64,000 nt of DNA from Eriocheir sinensis (taxonomy: Eukaryota; Arthropoda; Malacostraca; Decapoda; Varunidae). The DNA lies in the NCBI RefSeq assembly GCF_024679095.1, contig NC_066549.1, positions 12,581,477 through 12,645,476 on the forward strand, written 5' to 3'. This document shows positions 59,104-64,000 of this stretch, one piece after another. Position numbers and translations under genes: made by a program. Positions within the stretch are counted from its first letter, which is position 1, and every line of letters begins with the position of its first letter. The notes beneath the pieces were generated by a model. That model ran no database searches and had not been told where the DNA came from. It saw only the letters and a program-made list of their open reading frames with translations.

Positions 59104-60065
59104 TTTGCGTACTATCCTTAACCTCCTGCGTCTCATTTCATCTAAGGTGTCCAAAGCATTAACTCGCCTTTATACATTTCTCACTATTCACGTACTACCC
59201 TTAACCTGCGTCTCATTTTCTGGTTAACCAAAGCATTAACTCAACATTATATATCTCTTTCACTATTCACGTACGATCCTTAACCTCCTGCGTCTCATTT
59301 CCTCGTTAACCAAAGCATTAACTCGCCTTTATACATCTCTTTCACTATTCACGTACGATCCTTAACCTCCTGCGTCTCATTTCCTCGTTAACCAAAACAT
59401 TAACTCGACTTTATACATCTCTTTCACTATTCACGTACGATCCTTAACCTCCTGCGTCTCATTTCCTCGTTAACCAAAACATTAACTCGCCTTTATACCT
59501 CTCTTTCACTATTCACGTACGATCCTTAACCTCCTGCGTCTCATTTCCTCGTTAACCAAAACATTAACTCGCCTTTATACATCTCTTTCACTATTCACGT
59601 ACGATCCTTAACCTCCTGCGTCTCATTTCCTCGTTAACCAAAACATTAACTCGCCTTTATAACTCTCTTTCACTATTCACGTACGATCCTTAACCTCCTG
59701 CGTCTCATTTCCTCGTTAACCAAAACATTAACTCGCCTTTATACATCTCTTTCACTATTCACGTACGATCCTTAACCTCCTGCGTCTAATTTCCTCGTTA
59801 ACCAAAACATTAACTCGCCTTTATACATCTCTTTCACTATTCACGTACGATCCTTAACCTCCTGCGTCTCATTTCCTCGTTAACCAAAACATTAACTCAC
59901 CATTATATATCTCTTTCACTATTCATGTACTATCCTTTATCTCCCGAATCTCATTGTATCATCGGTATCCATAACATCAACTCACTTTTATACATCTTTT
60001 TCAATATTCACGTACTATTAATAGCCTCATGAGTCTTATTTCGGTATCGTTAAACAAAGCATTAA
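59104..60065 (+). repeat. 82-bp tandem array, about 11-12 units
   Basis: GTACGATCCTTAACCTCCTG starts at 59271, 59353, 59435, 59517, 59599, 59681, 59763 and 59845, exactly 82 bp apart. Diverged units flank these, near 59110 and 59190 on the left and near 59927 and 60009 on the right. Central units differ by only a few bases; edge units are clearly older. No coding frame follows the period. Confidence 0.96.
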
Positions 60066-60429
60066 CTCACCCCAATTACCAAATAAACACGAAAATGTAC
60101 GGATGAGAGATTTTTGATTCTTCACAATTCTTCCGTATATAATTAGATTACACTCCCTCAGGTTACGGTGTGCAAACTTCCAACATTATAAGTGAAAGCA
60201 ACGTCACCTTTCTATACCACATTCAGGGAAACAAAATCCGCTGTAATTCTATCTAATTGTAAATAATGAGGCCGACTTTACGCCCCAATCCGCTTAGCGT
60301 ATAATCCGATCACCGAGTTCATTATCGTGTGAAAAAGTTCATTGGTTTCATAGGATCGCGTGCAAACAGTTTTCATGCCTCTGAGCTGCGTGTTTATCAC
60401 CTTGCCAAACTGGTAAAAAATGTTATAAG
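60066..60429. other. Gene-free AT-rich DNA
   Basis: Nothing recognised. Confidence 0.45.
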
Positions 60430-63369
<2,940 letters not shown>

Positions 63370-64000
63370 ACACACACACACACGAGGAGGAGGAGAAAGG
63401 AGGAGGGAGGAGGAAGGAGAGAGGAGGAGGAGAAGGAGGAATAGGAGAAGGAGGAGGAGGAGGAAGAGGAGGAGAAGGAGGAGGAAAGATGACAGTCGCG
63501 TGATGAGCAGACACGATGGAGGCGAGAAAAAAAATGCGAAGGAGGAGGTTAAATGAGAAAGATATATAAGGGGGAAGGGATGATGAGAGGTTCAAATATA
63601 TGAAGAGATACGGCATGAGGAAAAGAAAAGCTTGATACCTTAAAATACTTAAAGGAAAGGAAAATAATAAATTGAAAAAATAAATATAAATGTGGAGAGA
63701 AAGATGAAAGGAAGGGAAGAAAAATAAAAGGAAGAAACGGCGGGTATAAGGAAAAAACAGAATAGTAAATAAAAATGTGAAAAAAATATAAAGAAAAAGA
63801 AATAAAATAAGATTAGGAGATAATAGAAAGGAGGGAGGGAAAAAGGAAGGGAGCATGGAAAATAAGGGAAAGAAGAAAGACCAAGATTGGAATCGGAGGT
63901 ACAAAGGAGAGGAAGAAGAAATAATGGAAGGAAAGAAAGGGAAGAACAATTAAAACAACAGACAAATGGAAGACAAACAGAGAAGGAAAGTTATAGGATT
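63370..64000. repeat. CA tract, (GGA)n, then A/G-rich DNA to the window end
   Basis: Short CA at 63370-63384, GGA/GAG repeats to about 63487, then purine-rich DNA. The minus frame across it (63949-63347) is low-complexity and not a gene. Confidence 0.75.

Overview
The window looks like gene-poor nuclear DNA from an arthropod, most likely a decapod crustacean such as a crab, shrimp or lobster relative. Three things point there. The only convincing gene is an exon of an arthropod-type neuropeptide GPCR with a consensus 5' splice site. The retroelements are eukaryotic non-LTR fragments and tRNA-derived SINEs. The density of simple repeats is extreme: my hand tally of dinucleotide tracts is close to 4.9 kb (about 7.6%), plus more than 1 kb of trinucleotide tracts. 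The taxon is an inference, because no species-diagnostic gene is present. Nothing bacterial, viral, CRISPR-like or operon-like was seen.

Layout. 1-9.1 kb holds pyrimidine/purine-rich DNA, long GA/CT tracts, a degenerate ~240-bp tandem repeat split by a SINE, and the 3' end of a non-LTR reverse transcriptase gene (minus strand, 7.8-8.5 kb). 9.1-13.8 kb holds a small element bounded by two 161-bp LTR-like repeats, a degenerate ~44-bp tandem array split by a complete SINE, a third tRNA-derived head, another SINE, and a hAT-type MITE whose interior is almost entirely microsatellite. 15.7-16.46 kb is the GPCR exon (residues 1-251, TM1 to TM4), followed by intron sequence. The remaining exons were not found and are probably outside the window. 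18-34 kb is intronic or intergenic DNA with duplicated segments, a 395-bp uninterrupted GA tract, a 26-core minisatellite (27.0-27.8 kb) and two more SINEs. 34-47 kb holds purine/pyrimidine mirror-type DNA, a GGGAAA higher-order repeat, a 12-unit 77/82-bp minisatellite and a 17-bp minisatellite. 47-58 kb holds two well-preserved non-LTR fragments of one family and very long ATT, GA and GT arrays. 58-64 kb holds an 82-bp tandem array and a mostly unremarkable AT-rich end.

How the parts relate. No genes act together here; the story is repeat turnover. Retroelements appear repeatedly at tandem repeats: SINEs are inserted in degenerate tandem arrays and in ACT/AGT microsatellites. Element 3' tails (AAAT, ACCTTT, CTCCTC) are themselves microsatellite seeds. 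Much of the apparently unique DNA resolves on reading into old, diverged tandem repeats. Most long open frames here are translations of simple repeats (Ser-Leu, Arg-Glu, Cys-Val, His-Thr, poly-Ile, poly-Asn) and are not proteins. I found no evidence for a new multi-gene system. The best leads are the nested repeat architecture and the neuropeptide receptor exon.
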